Positions 13,001-28,000 of a DNA stretch of 64,000 bases are shown here, piece after piece (the first letter of the stretch is position 1; every line of letters begins with the position of its first letter). The DNA is from Sinohyriopsis cumingii (lineage: Eukaryota; Mollusca; Bivalvia; Unionida; Unionidae): assembly GCA_028554795.2 (NCBI GenBank), contig CM068826.1:105748602-105812601 (forward strand), given 5' to 3'. The notes below the pieces were generated by a model that searched no databases, was not told where the DNA came from, and worked only from the letters and a program-made list of their open reading frames with translations. The translations under genes and the position numbers were made by a program.

Positions 13001-16000
13001 AAGTATGCCATATTCCAAACTAAATACACAACTGCAGATTCATCATTACACAACAACCTTATTAATGCACACATAATTCTGCCAAGATAAATTTGAACTT
13101 AGTCGCGTGCTAGACACAACTTTCGAAAGAAAATGGCATGTCTAGTTAAAATTTTAATTTGGAGTCATATTTTAAATGAATGTGCATTGCAACAACTTTC
13201 CCATTTGATCTGCAATGAATGGAGTTTGGTACCTTTTTTCAATTCTACAAAATTTTGTGATTATGGACGGGATTTATATGTGGCAATTCCACATGAAATG
13301 CATCGGATTGAAGAAGCAAGGGAGAAACGTGTTGACATCTGCAAATGTGTTTCTGTTTCTGCCATTGAATGTTTGAATTCATAATGCGGGAAAAATATGA
13401 AGTCGTTCAATTGCAATTATCAAAAGGACGCTATGGAATTTAATGCTTATTTCATTTTGAGTGCAGTAAGGAGGATGTAACTGCACCTGGAATATATTTA
13501 AAATTACAGTACAATTTCAAAATGTGTAATCAAGACTGAAAACCTATGACATGGCTTATGTAATTCGGATTTGCAGAACTAAGAAAATACATTTTGAGGA
13601 AATTCAGGATGTAAAACTGTAAATATTTTTTTTGCCATTCTTATTACCAGCTAATGAAGACAAGTTTATGCCTTGTCACTTGCATGTTATTTGTAAGGAC
13701 CCTGTCTGGCGTCTACTGTATAGCTAGCCTAAATCCGAAACACTGTATCAAAAAAGTTAATGCGGAATGTGCCAGAGCAGCTGGTATATGGCAGTCACGA
13801 AACATCTGCTTTAGTTCATTCAGAAACAAATTTCATCAACCAAAAAGTAAAGCGCCTACTATGCGAGTGTACATGACTTGTTTACAAATCAAAAGTGCTG
13901 GTGTCTGCATCCACTGTTTGTTTACAATATAAAGTAAGTTCTTGATGCACCTGAATGCAATATGAAGGTATGCAATATTGTAAAATACTGAACAATTCGG
14001 ACAAAGTAAAGTTAACAGAGAAAAAAATGAGCATATAATAATTGTGTATACAGGAAATGGCACCTCACCATTTGTGTAGCAAGTATTGTGAATATAACTG
14101 AACACCAAATCCATCATTGTGTCCAATCTATCTGCCTCCTTGTGTTTCATTGGCCAAGCACTGGCCCCAAGGCGACTGATGTAGCCCTCGTCAGACTGAC
14201 CAAAAAGAGCTTTTTTACTTCCACCATCTTCCTGCAAATGATAAAATGATTCTTGGCTTTCAGTATTTCATTCATGGGCACCTTATGTCTCTTTATATTA
14301 ACTTGTGGGATGAAAAGATTCTAGCTGTTTAAGAGAGATAAAATACATTTAAAAAATAATTACAACAAACAGTACAAGACATGCCTGTCTTATGACCTTT
14401 TCCTACCAATGACCTTGACCTCCGAGCCTGGGATATGAATAATGTATGATAAGGTGTGGACCCAGGTAAAGTTTAACCAAATATCTGCACGGGTCTACAA
14501 TGTGGCAGCATCAATAAGGAAACAGGTCATTAACTTGCATCATCCTTTGTTGTGAACTTGACCTTTGGGCAGACCAAATACAGTAATACCTCGTGCATTC
14601 GCATTTCTGGATTCGCGAATTCACGGATTCGCAAAATTTTCATTGTTACCCTCTACGTACATGTTTTCTTTATTTTATTGAATTGTACCTTCGTTATATG
14701 ACTTCTGTGACATATGAAGTTTACCTAGTTTACCTTCCTGACAATGACAAAGAAAATGTCAGTCATTAAGTTTACAGTCCCATTCGTTACTTGGTTTTAC
14801 CTTACTGTGAGTGCAAAAGAAAACGGCGGCCAATGAATTAGTATAGGGGTAATATTAGTATACATGTACCGTACTGTAAATGCGCTAGTGAGGCAAATAC
14901 CCATTAGGCGATACTGTACTCTATTTTTACGTCATTTATTTCTCTTTTTAAGGGTAATGTATTAAGCTAACTTTTAAATGAAATTAAAGTGCTTTGGGAG
15001 CATGATTTGGGTCATATTTAGGGTTTAAACCCTAGAAATAAGCATTTATTAGCATTTTTAGTGACTCGTACCAAACATTCACGATTCCTCCTGATCCGCA
15101 ACTGGTTCCGGAACCTAACCTCGTGAATGTTCAAGATATTACTGTACATAAGAAACTGTCAAGTCAAAATATATAACAGGATGAAGTTTCAAATTAAAAT
15201 AGATTTCTTGGTTCATTACATCAACAGAGGCAAATAATTAATATTTTTCATTGCTGAAACATGGAACTTGAGGCAGAATACGTGAGAAAGTGTCAAATCA
15301 GTATATAAAACAGACTGAAGTGTGAATAAAATCCCTTCATTGATTCCTAAGGTCACTGATTCACATTCTAACTTGCAACAATCGGGAACCTGAGGCAAGA
15401 CACCGCTGTGGTATACAAAACAAAATCTAGTCATGATATATATATACACACACACTTTGGCAAAGTTTTATTATTTATCAGTGGATCAGAAGTTCATTAC
15501 TGACAAGAGTTCCAGTCACAGAATCACATTTTTCCTTGCCATGATGGATGGATGGTATGTGATGGGTTCTATTGATATTTGGCACAATATCGGCTATATG
15601 GTACAGAAAAAAAAAACTTCCGAAACTGTAAAAATAAAGAACAGCATAAAAGACTTTAAAAGAAAATAAACCTTCTAAATGAATGTAAATGTAAGTACTA
15701 CAAGCTTAATTATAACAGGAAAATATTCTTTGTAAAATCTTAATAAGATAAAATATATATAGGTAAAAATATAAAATCCTTGAAATACAATCTTAATTTT
15801 TTTAAATATATAAACTATATTTTCCTCAAGAAGTCAATATTTTCTTGTATGGACAACATTCTAAAATTCCTTCACCTAAAAAAGTTAGTTTAAAAAGGGT
15901 GGAAATCAATACAACTCACAAGAATGATTCCACTGTCATTGGACACAAACTGGGTGTGTACTCTAGTCGAGGTTCAACCTCCTGGAGGTATGCCTGAGTC

Positions 16001-19000
16001 TGGCATTAGTATCCCAAACAAAGACCTGTCAGGCCTTTTCCCAGAACATTAAATTGTTTTTCCATTTAAAATTGTAGTATACCATTATATCTACCACAGT
16101 ATATTTAGAAATATTTCATGGTACCCATCTCTAGTTTCCAGTATTATTTGTACCTGATACTATAAATCTGAAATATATCAAACAGATTCAATCATGAATA
16201 AAGAGCTATACTGACTAAATCAAAGATATCTCCATCTTCCATATCGTCCTGGGATTCGGCATTTTCTATCAAAAGGCGGGGACACCGCACCTGGAAATGA
16301 AACATGTCTGATGATGACAAAGAGGGACAAAGGAAGCCTGCAATAATACAAGTGTGAAAACAGTCATGTGGGTAAATAAAATGTGTTATATGTTTCATTG
16401 TCAAATTCCACAATATGGATACTTCAGGTTTACTATGGTATCCTCCATCATTGTCATTTTAATAAAATTGTTATACAACATGCATTGGTGACACCAGTTA
16501 AACAATTTCTGAAGATTTCATTATCCCCAAACACAACAGGATTGAAAATATCTATCATTTTACTGAGATCCAGTGTTTGGTGACCCCATATGGCTAGCAA
16601 TAGACTACATCCAACATTTTCCATTACAGTAAGTTATGTATACAAATATATACCAATACAAAAGTAATCGACACTATGATGAATGCTCAGAGTTAAAATA
16701 ACTTACTTATTCCCTGAGCAGCTTATTGTTTGTTACTGTGAGAAACTATTTACAGGCTCAAAGATAGGTTTGCCTAAACAAACAATATAGAAAACTGGGA
16801 GAACCTGGCTTCAGTTGCATTAAAAATGTAACATTTTCTTCCCTCAAACTATATCTTCCTTAATGCTTAATTAACAACAGTGAATATTTTCACCATATGT
16901 AGAGGAATCATCAAGGCTTAAAAAGAAGTCTTATAACTAAAATTTCAACTGAAAAAGTCTTGTTTCTACCCAAGAAAATTTATAGGTTTCTCAAATTTGA
17001 AGAACTCTTCACCTCATTTTTCACCACTCCGGTGGCCTAAGTGGTTAGAGCATCTGCCTCGGATACAGGAGGTCGCAGGTTTGACACCCAGCTGAGTCAT
17101 ACCAAAGACATAAAAATGGTACTAACACCTGCCTCGCTGGGGGTTCAGCATTAAGAGGTTAGTATTAGGACTGGTCGACCTGGTGTCAGAATAATGTGAC
17201 TGGGTGGGACATCATGATACATGTCTGCGGCATGATGCTTCAGAGCTAGACATCACTATAAACTGCCATACTGCAGACATCGTAGTGATATGACTGAAAA
17301 ATTGTTAAAGCTACATTAAAAATCTAAATCACACACATACATGTACACTTCATTTTCCCTTGCTCTATATCTGAGAAATATCCAAGTATTGTTAGACGCA
17401 TCAAAAGCAAAACAATGTTATCTCAATCTAAGGAAACATTGTGAAAAATTTTGTAAAACCGTTGCCAGGTCATATGAGATTTAGATAGTCTCAGATGTTA
17501 TTTTATACCAAACACTTCATTTTCTAAATTCAGCACAAATTACCATAATGTCAGAGTTATACATGCAAAAATTATTGGAAATAGCATCATTCTGTGATGA
17601 CAAGTTTATAATACCAATCACAGATGAACACAAACACTTTAAACAAATTCAATATTCTCTTTGATTCTGCCAATTTTGCAAAGAAAACACATTCAATACA
17701 GACATACGAATGACTCTACAGCTAGTTCTCCGAAGCATTTGTCTAGTTTAGTACAAAATGAATGCATAAAACAGTATATGCCTAAACTGAATTTATCTGA
17801 AGAACAAATCAATTGCTTTGACATAATAATATTCATCTGAGGTGCACTTTGATAGAACTGTACAAACTCTTCATTAACATTTTGAATTATTTTAACAATA
17901 GGAAACCCATTAAATCCCAAATTAATACACACTGACTAATGTAAATCTTAAAAACATGTCAATTCCAATATTGCTTATATTTTCCTAACATTGATAGTGA
18001 TTCTCAATACCATAATCACATTTTGTTTCTTAGAATCTAAATCAGTTAATTGTGTTCAGCAAAATGACATGAAGTAATTTTCAAAACAGATTACATTTCA
18101 ATAGCACAATTTTACGTGAGTTGTACTGTAATTAAAATTTTACATTTTCATACTGCGAAACTCCATGTATATTTTGAAAAATATAAACTTACATCCAGTT
18201 TCATCATTCGGTCAACAATCAGCTCCAAGACTCGCTGTCGGATTGATGTGATGTAGTGGGTTACCTGAAGCAGATTCTTTACATAGCACTCCTGCAAGTA
18301 TGTCTCCTTTTTCAAGTAAGGGAAGTGCTCTGATAGGAGAGGAAGCAGCAGTACTGGGGTCCTGATGAAGGAAAATAAAAGCAAGATGGAAATAACTGCA
18401 AATATAAAACTTTTGTATTGTGACTTTCAGGATTTTAATCATTTATTGTGATCAACATATCATTCGAAAAGTTCACACTAATTATGACTATCATCCCTCA
18501 ATCCATATTACCTTTAAAAATGTGATCTTTGATCCCCACCCCCAATTCCACGGGGGGGGGGGGGGGCTGCATCCAGATTCCAAAACAAAAGTTGTCATCC
18601 ATCTTATATACACCTTTACAAGTTAATGCAAACTGCACAGACCCATATCTGCCATTGCACAATGCACCAAAAGATCGGAGTTTGTTAGGAGTAATCAGTT
18701 AAAACAACATAGACTCTAATCTGCCAGTGCATTATGTGATGGTAGATCAGGGTCTATGTTGTTTGCAGTTGGAAATTGCTTATGAGTGACTATATATTGT
18801 ACTCATTCTCCTAAACCAAACTCCAAGATAAGATAAATCTATCGTTCAGTGTAAATGTAGTTCAGGTTACAAGAACTGATGGAAAGACATTTTTGACCTT
18901 ACCTTTAAGCACATGACACAAGATAAAATCATATTAATCTGTAACACTAAAGAGAAATTTTGATTTGTCAAATTATATAGCAACTGCTGATTAACACCAT

Positions 19001-22000
19001 GTACTTAAATCATACTACCTGTAAACTTTTGTCAAAAACATAACCTTGTATACAAACCAACTGCAACCAAAAATCTCAAAATTACAACCAGTGACTTATG
19101 TTCCAAGATTCTGGCTTACAAAGATCACCTAATTTTAAAAACCATTCTATAAAATTAAACAAGGAGTTTATATGATACAGATGAAGAAAAAAAAAGCTAC
19201 CTGCCCACATCAGTGGCAGTTCAAATATTCTCCCTGATACAGGGATTTGTGCCAAATCCCATGAATACATTGGTTATTACTGGAGAAGAGTGCATGCTCT
19301 CTAAATTAATGAGACTGAGGGGAGGTCGGGAGGATGTATATGTATTGGGTAAGTATTATTGAGGAAACATTTCACTATAAAATATTGGTTTCTTCTTCAA
19401 ATGTGTTACCTGATCATAATACCTTAGAAGAATAGACAAGAGTTAGAGGGAGTTACATTACCCCAGAGAGACCATCTCTGGTCCCCTAAGGTATATGAGG
19501 CAGCTTTTTGACAGATAACCCAGCTGAATGACTGATTCCATATGGGACAAAAATCCCAGTGCATTTTAGGATGAAAGATCTTAGATGTAATTGCTAGAGA
19601 ACATCAACTGATCTCCATCTACAGCTTGCATAATGTCAGTAAAGGAACAGTTTAGCTCAAATGCAATGCTTGTTGCAACTGCCCCATGAGCCAAGATGTA
19701 GCAAGTTTTTACTCAGTCAGGTGAGTGTGCCCAAGACAAACTCCTCTTGCGGCAATGGGACAACACCATTGGACATGCTAACTCAAAATTTGACTAGAAG
19801 TCTGATAGGTTTTTGTTTTGTCTGATATCCTCTCTTCCACAAAGACAGTGGTTGATGGAATGCTAGCTGTTTCTCATCAAAGAACCCAAAAGTAGGAAGT
19901 TAGCTATTGAGGCATTTGTACGTCCAGCAGTGCAATGTGTTTGTACTGACAAAGTGAAGGGTCATCCTGCTCAAGCTATTCTCTCCATGACTTGCTGAGA
20001 GAACTGTTTGTTCTTAATGGCTTGTTTAATATGATCCTGATGTGCAGGTTCAACAACTCTGAATTGGGATGGAATGCTTGCTGTCATGGTTGATTGAGGA
20101 AATGTGGAAAGATCTCTATTCCTGGGGATTTCCACTGCTAGATTGATGAGGCTGCAGATTCATGATCCTTCCCACTTTTGTGGAAGCAATTTGAATGCCA
20201 CTTTGTCCCTTTTGAAGTCAATATATGCTGGAACTGTAGACTAGGCTGTCGTTGGAGCAGGAGGAGGCAGACAAAACTCCAGTGGTAGCAAGAAGAAGAC
20301 TTCTTCAATTAAAGACTGGTATAACTCTTGTGCTATCTGCGAAAGAACTGAAGAAAAAAGTCTATATGGCTGGCTCGTCATGCTCACTGAATATCCAGAC
20401 TGCAATTCTGCTATGCCAGGAAGGCCACTAAATAATTGCTCCTTTTGAGTGTCAAAGACCTGCGAACCAAGTAAATCTACTTCCTGTGTGTACTACTAAG
20501 CTAAGCTAGTAATAGGGTGCACTGAGTAACTTGTGGCACTCTGCAAGTTAAATTGATCATGCTTACATATGACATGAGTGCATCAAACTGGACAAAGGTC
20601 TCTTGTCTTACAATGTATGATAGACTCTTGGACACCCACTGCAATCTAAGCCACAAAGCAGAGTCCAGTTGTGGCAGAACAGTACTGTCTATGTTCACAT
20701 GATGGTGCTAAGTTGAGTAAGTTGAAATGGTGTACATAACTGGTTCATACATCTGATGTGCGAGACTGTAACTGAACGTGACTGTACTCAATGGCAGGTG
20801 GCAAAGGTGACTGGGTGTTGAACCCAAGTGGCAAGCAGCCTACTAGTTCTGCCAAGAAAAGATTTCCTGATGCTGTGGTGAGGAAGGATCCATTTGTGTC
20901 ACTGACTTTCACAGACTGGATGGCTTTGTGGTTGCTGAACCATGTGGTGTGTGATACCCATCAAGAAGCAAATGATTCTACACATTTAAGCATGTATACT
21001 GATAATGCTGTTGTCTTCCCATTTTTGTGCCACAAGTAATGCAGCCCATTGACTTTCAGTCTATAATGTGCAAGTCTGACATGTATTCATAGCAAGCTAC
21101 ACATGGAGAGTGTTGTCTGTGCCATGTTTCCAAAGCTTACACTTGGTGTTGCAAATGGTCTAATCTGTAAGACAAAATAGAGCAGACAATATGTACAGGA
21201 GTAGCCCAGCATGCACCCTGCTTTATGAACTTAGAGTGTATGTACAAAGCTACACACTCTGAATTTTTACCTGTAAAAGGGCACACATGGCATCTAATAC
21301 AGGAAGAGTATTGGAGTGTAGGTATTAATACTTACAAAACGGACAATAGTATATCAACTGTAATAAAAGTGACCTGCAGGAAGCCCAACAGATAAAACCA
21401 CCAAAGCATCACTGGACACTATGACTAGACTATGTATATAAAACTTACCTGTAAATATCCAATGTGAGGGGATGCACTAGAGATCTGTGCAAGTACATAC
21501 TAAGTGTGACTAAGTGTATTAATACAGCAAAGCTATAATTCTAAGGAAAGACAGAACTTTATGTGGAAAGATAAGTCAAGAAAAGATGGATAACTGAGAA
21601 GGGGTATACTTCCCCTCAAGCAGAACACTCTTCCAACTTGCTCCAAGGTAGAAAACTTCCAAATTACTTGTATGTGGATGGAGAGATCTGTCTGTCTGTC
21701 TGTAGAGAGCATGCTACTTGGCCAGATGTAGTAACCAGGTATGCATGGGATTTGATACCAATTCCTGAATCAAGAAGAGATCACTCTAACTGCCAACTAT
21801 GTGGGCATATAACTTTAGCTTCTTAGTTAAAACATTTAACCTGGGAGAACTGGATATGCGAGATGGTAGTAGTCCTCCTAAGGTGTTATGATCAGGCAAT
21901 GTATTTGAAGGATCAAACTTTACCTAGATGTTCTTAGTATAAGGCCTTGTCATCAAATTTCATTTGAATTCAAGTCCCTCTAAAGGTATCAGGGCCTGAA

Positions 22001-25000
22001 AATAGTGGTGGTTCTAGGTCCAAGACCTGTAGTTTTCCCAGATATAAATTTGTCATAAGTTTGTCAGGCCTCTAACTTTTTCAAAACACAGAAATCAAGA
22101 TTATTCCTTTGTAGTATCTGAATTGTTTCCTAAGCAAAGTGTGAAATGTCAACAAATATATATGCAAAATTACATAGAAGCAATGTTGCTTGAAGCCTAG
22201 CAACATTTTTTCTGTGTACATGATAGACTGGAAAAATGTATATAGAAAAGTGTGTGAACCAGTGCTATTTTGCCTCTGAATCTGAGTAACCTTCCAAGTT
22301 CCAAGTCTAATCTCATTCAAATGGGGTTCACCTTTTTACTTGGAAAGAGACAATTCCAAAGTCATTCACTTGAAACCTCATTCAACAATACTTGAGATAT
22401 CTGATATAATGGCTGGCTAAATAAAATGTGTTCATACAAATTGCATGACTGGTCCTATACCATAGGGTTGAATTAGCCAATGACTACAACATTTAAACAC
22501 AAACTGACCTGCAACACATGATTCTTCTCCAATGAACATAACAGATGATCAATAAAAGTCAAAAGTTGCTTTAACTTTGATTTCTCATCCATCAGCAAAT
22601 CTGAAAACCTGCAGGAACTAAAAAATGATGAAAATGGTCCCTCAGTAAAAAAGAATAAGCCAAACAAGGATGGAAAGTATAACAAACACCATGTTCACAA
22701 ATTTAAAGAACACTGGAAAACAAACTGGCCACAGGACAAATATGATGGGACACAGGAAAAATGTTGTGTTCAACCTATTTAATGTTCCCTGATTTAGCTG
22801 ACAGTGCCCTAAACCATGATACAACAAATCTCAAGGATCACTTGGATTTATCTAGAGACCAATGACAGTAAAAACAAAGACCATTTAAGACTACTAGACA
22901 ATTTATTCAGATCAATAAAGAAAGTAAACTGCATTGTTTAAAAAATAACTACTTTATTCATTTACTAAAGCTCATTCATGTAACTATGTTTTTGTATTGA
23001 ATTTGATGTTCCTCACAACAGTACAGCAACTTGGACCTGTTTATATACTTGTAGGACCTGGCTCACTCAGAGGGTGACAGGTCCTGGACCTGCAACCAAT
23101 CAAAACCATTTTCAAGCCATGGGTATTGAGCAGTAACAATATTGCAACAGATGAGACATGTATTATGATGTGAAAGGTAATGATAGATGGATAATTAAAT
23201 ATGCCCCGACCAATGAAGTTATTGAAAGCATAAAAAAGGGTTAAAAATTGGATTTCTTATAATTTTAATTTTAAACCCTAAGATCAGAAAATCTTACATG
23301 GGTATTATCTGTGAAATTGCTTTAAGGAGAGTGTGAAGACTGATGAAGATTGCATCATATTTCTTCCTCACTGAATCCTGTATCACAGTTGTAGATTCCT
23401 CATCCTCTGTCACGAAATCTTTTGCTTCTGTCAATCACAAGCAAAACATACTTTTGGTAAAATGAACAGTATGTAACAGAATAGTAAATTTTAAAAATTA
23501 AAATTAGTCTCAAAAAATGTTTGTTATTCAAGTGATGCTGCAAATATGAAAATAAATCAGTTCCTTACAAACAAATATTTTAATTTTAAAAAATTAATTA
23601 AAATCAATTGGTGATACTTATGGACCACTGCTACCTACACAACCACTTTCATAAAATCAATTTATTATGGACTAAAACTTGCATTCACATCAAAGGTTGT
23701 GGTTAAATGGCACTGAGTATCATAAATAAACATATCTGGATGAGGAAAATATTGCTACAAAGAATCAAATTTGAGAAAAAGTTGAAAATTAATCTTTATT
23801 TACATTTCTTTTTTGAACTAATAAATATTTTAAGAGTTGAAAGATTGATAATTTCAACTCAAGATGTGAAATTAAGGACATGAACTGACATGGAAATTCA
23901 GCACCCTATATAGGTACAAGAATCCACTTAATAAACAGAGACAAAACTAATAATATCATAAAAGCTAAATGGTATAAATACTTTTTGTTAAAACCAGGTA
24001 TGCAAAAATTAGCATGGCCCTTATCAGATATTTTTTTCTGAAAATTAATATGGTGGCCAATTATTTCTTAATATTTAATATTATTCTAAACACAATCAAA
24101 GGATGTATAAAAAGTTATAACAAATAAGAAAACACTGATTTACCTCATTATTACATATACTGCAAAATGTATCATTTTTTATTTCTGAATTAACTGTTGC
24201 TTCAGTTGTAGTATCATCTTTCATCACTACACTATTCACAAGTTTTAAAAATGATTTTCCTTTCAGTAAATTACACTATAAAATTTTACTGATTTACAGT
24301 ATTTTATGACACTACCATATAAAAATTATATTCTCTCAATAAGCTGAGTTATTGCATCAAAAATACTAACACTTCATTGATTGGTATTTTCTGTTTAAGT
24401 CTGATGATCATAAGGTTTTATTTGCTGAGGTCCTCAAACATGTTGGTGGATGATAATATATGCTAGTTGTCATATCTTTGTATCTTTATGTGTTTAATCA
24501 GGGCCTAGGCAAAACATAACGTGTTTTAAAGGTCTGATCTGTACTGACACACTGCCATAATGATAAAAAGGGCATGACCTGATCTGATACTGCCATGATG
24601 ATAAAAAGGACATGACCAGATCTGATACTGCCATAATGATAAAAAGGACATGACCAGATCTGATACTGCCATACTGATAAAAGAACATGGACCCTGGGAA
24701 TGATTAGAATTATAAAGATCATGCAGTAATTTCAATTCTAGGATTCTTTTTCCATTTTTTTAAATCTATAGAACTGATGGTGAGTTGCAAATAAATAGCT
24801 TTACTGAGGCGTTCATCGCTGAATTTACCAACCTACTGCTCACTAAAGAACCATTTGCTCTTCTCTACCTCCATTAACAAACTGACTGACCAAACAGTTT
24901 AGCTGTAGCATATGAAGTTGGTGATACTTGTATTCATTGTCAATAAACAACAAAAACTAAGGTGTAACCTGAAGGACTTCAAATTTTACAATGTTTACGT

Positions 25001-28000
25001 GTTTATCTGACATTGTAATGGAAAAATAAATCCAAAACAATTTAATATAATCACATTTGAGATATCCAAGAAATGAAGACCAGTTTTTCACATTATATGC
25101 CAGTTAAACACTCTGATCAAATGCTCCTATCTTGTAAATAAATAGAGCAAGGGAAAAACAATGCTCTAAAAGAATTTAAACATTGTTTTTTTACAAAGTA
25201 AAAGCATGACACTAAAGTTTTGTCAATGTAGTTAGGGAAAAAAAACAACAAATCTCAGGCTATCAATCATAAAGGAGAACAATGCATGCACATTAGTCTC
25301 TCGCGGGCTCAAACTTGACTGGCTCGGCATTATGAATTGCATGAAAACTTGTTTTCAAGATCCAAAAGGAAGTTTAAATTAAATATGGTTTTCTCAAACT
25401 AGGGATCATTCTCTTGGACTCGGACCAGGTTACTTAGTTTGTTCAGGTTAATGAAATGTTACTGTATCTACATGCCAATGATTAATGCTAGGAGTGAAAC
25501 TATTATTTTTCTATACTTGGCCACACGGGCCCCCCAATACAAGAGGCAAAAAAATCAATACAAAATTATACCAACTCTATACAAATTACTTTAATCTTTT
25601 TATTCTTTTAACTGAGAATTCAACTGAGACAGCTGTCACAGCCATATGCACTTATTTCTGTCAGTTTAAAAAACAATAACTATTGACAACACCCACTCTG
25701 AAAGGAGTGCTCATGGCAATTGTCTCGCATCTGCAGTACAGACAATGTGATGGATTTGGGTGTTAGTCATGTCCACTCCCATATTCGGACTTGTTCCAGA
25801 CAAGATTTTCCTTGCAGGAGGAAATGCACTATTAGTCTTCTGTTTTGAGGATAGTACGATGGTGCTTTCCAAATTGTATTAACGACAAAAAATAAGACTT
25901 TTAAAAGAATTCATGTTGTGCCAAACAAAGCATGCGGTGACCAAAACGAGTCCTGCACCTGATCAAATGCAGCAGCCTGAAATCAACCAACAGGTAGTCT
26001 GTTTCAGAGATTTATCTTTTCAAGGATGAGAAGGAGATATCAACAGATGATTAAGTCTATGTCTGTAATGTGCATGCTGGAAATACAACTAAGATGTCAA
26101 CCCATAAAGTTCATATATCTACTGATAATGTATCGTATCTCAGGCTATGTCTGGGGAATCATATCAATGCATTGCACAGGTATATCATTTCACCCCTAGT
26201 CAATGTTATAATTTCCATGAAAGAAATGTTTTCTGAATAACCTTACAGGCATATAAACATACAAACTGTTATCAACTATCCAGACCTCAGTTATCTTAAT
26301 TTTTTCAGGCCAAGCAAAACTGTGTGCATTTCCTATTGCACTGGTTTTACAATTGGGGTGTGCAGTTTTTTTATATATATATTAACATTATATGTACTAA
26401 TGTAAATTTATTTCTTTTTTATGCCATGGGGGGGGGAAATGTGCTAGGGTTGACAAAGAGAAACAGACCTTATAAAAGTATGCTTGTGGCTTTTAATTTA
26501 AAAAATTTAAAAAATGATCACACTTCATCCTTATAACTGCCTCTTACTTGGTAGGAACTGAGCCACTATCATTCTTAGCCCTGCCTTCAGGTAATCAGTA
26601 TGCACAGATATAAGATTCAGCAATAAAGACTGGTACACTTGAACTACAGCTTGGCCTCTTCCAGCCCAGTCTAATCTCTGTGAAATAAGACAAAGAGCTA
26701 TTAATGATTATTGCACTGCAAAGGGGTCCAGACACCAAAATTTGCTCCGTTTGGCCTTAAACAGAAGGACTTGTGATGGTCAACCAAGTTATGCAAAGAC
26801 AGGCTTTCTGGGACCATAACATTTATAAATGAGGATGTGGAATGCTGAAAGTTCAACTCATTCAAATTTACAATAAAAACATTCAAAAGCAAACATCAAA
26901 AGTGGTGACAAATGAGAAAACACTGATATAGCTAATAATTAAATATAACAGAAAATGTCATTTGGGGGTTTCCAAATTTGCTGCTGATTTAGTATTATCC
27001 TTAAATTTTTAACTTGTTTCTTCTTAAACTAATTATTTTTATAACTTATATTTTTCTTTGAGAAAAGTGCTACATAATTTGACCCAACAACTTAATGTAT
27101 TTATGTTTTCAAATATTAATAAGTGCCAGCAAGCTGACTTGCTACCTTAAAAACATGTAACACCTAATTAACATGCACTTCCAGTAAAGTAAGCCGGTGG
27201 AGTTTTATTTGATCAGATCCCCAAATAAGTCATTAAGGATGGTAATAAAGGTTACTTGCTGTAGCAAGTATATAATTGTTTTATTAATTCAGGCTTAGAC
27301 TTAACATATTTAGCTCTGAAGATGTCATATGCTGACAAACCTTAACACAAACCATAGTTAGAGAGAATTTTTAAGTCCTGGGTATCAGATTTGACATCTT
27401 TTTTCTCTTATGTTTTGTAGTTATATTGTGTTTATACAACTTGGAATCTTGATGAGGAAATAAGCTTAGTCAGCAACATTCTTACTGACTCTCAGAAAAC
27501 GAAACAATTTATAAACTGGACCTAATGACCTTCGAATTAAGCTCTATTTGGCAGTTAAATGGAAATATACGTCCAAGACAAGTTGATATACTGACATATG
27601 AGAATTCCTGCGAGCAATATCCCAAACAAATGGGTGAAACAAGGGAAAGAGCACTGGATTGCCACATGGTGGGGTTTAGGGTAAAAAAAAATGCATCTCT
27701 TTTAATCAAATTAACGTTGCAAGAAGCTGTTTGGATGCTCACCATCATTACCACCTTGGCAATCATGTATACCAATACCCTGGCACGGTCACTCTCTGCC
27801 TTCTAAGCCAGGTGAAAGATCTCTAGAGATGCCAGATAAAGTCAGGAGAAGTCAACACAACATTCCTCATCAGCTTAGATGTGGCATGAAATACTTATCA
27901 ACCTTATAACTGAGGGAAATGTACATGTTAACAGCAGCAATATCTTTATCTAGACTGGGCACATCCAAGTGGTAAACATTGGTATATGACTTGCACAAGT

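Larger units (their letters stand above)
8841..14068. other. RRN3 intron, 5.2 kb
   Basis: It contains minisatellites at 9440-9600 and 11855-12320, a retroelement fragment at about 11250-11720, and a strong hairpin at 12824-12913. No coding exon was found. Confidence 0.55.
18362..23297. other. RRN3 intron, 4.9 kb
   Basis: It contains a G-homopolymer near 18553, a hairpin repeat at about 18635-18770, and a repeat-derived block at about 19450-21850 related to 34440-35100. An exon-like stretch at 22509-22614 is discussed under rejected items. Confidence 0.5.

Noticed and set aside
13654..13932. Plus-strand 92-residue frame with a signal-peptide-like start and several cysteines
   Set aside because: It lies in an AT-rich RRN3 intron, has no recognisable family, promoter or splice context, and such frames occur by chance at this length.
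17041..17095. Possible tRNA gene (box A and box B)
   Set aside because: The acceptor stem does not pair, and the head is fused to a body shared with a second dispersed copy, so it is a SINE head.
22509..22614. Exon-like stretch on the minus strand (FSDLLMDEKSKLKQLLTFID) with good splice sites, between RRN3 exons 5 and 6
   Set aside because: Its length is not compatible with the phase-2 junctions of exons 5 and 6, which join directly to give a family-consistent M-T-P. It does not resemble RRN3, so it is treated as a chance or cryptic exon.
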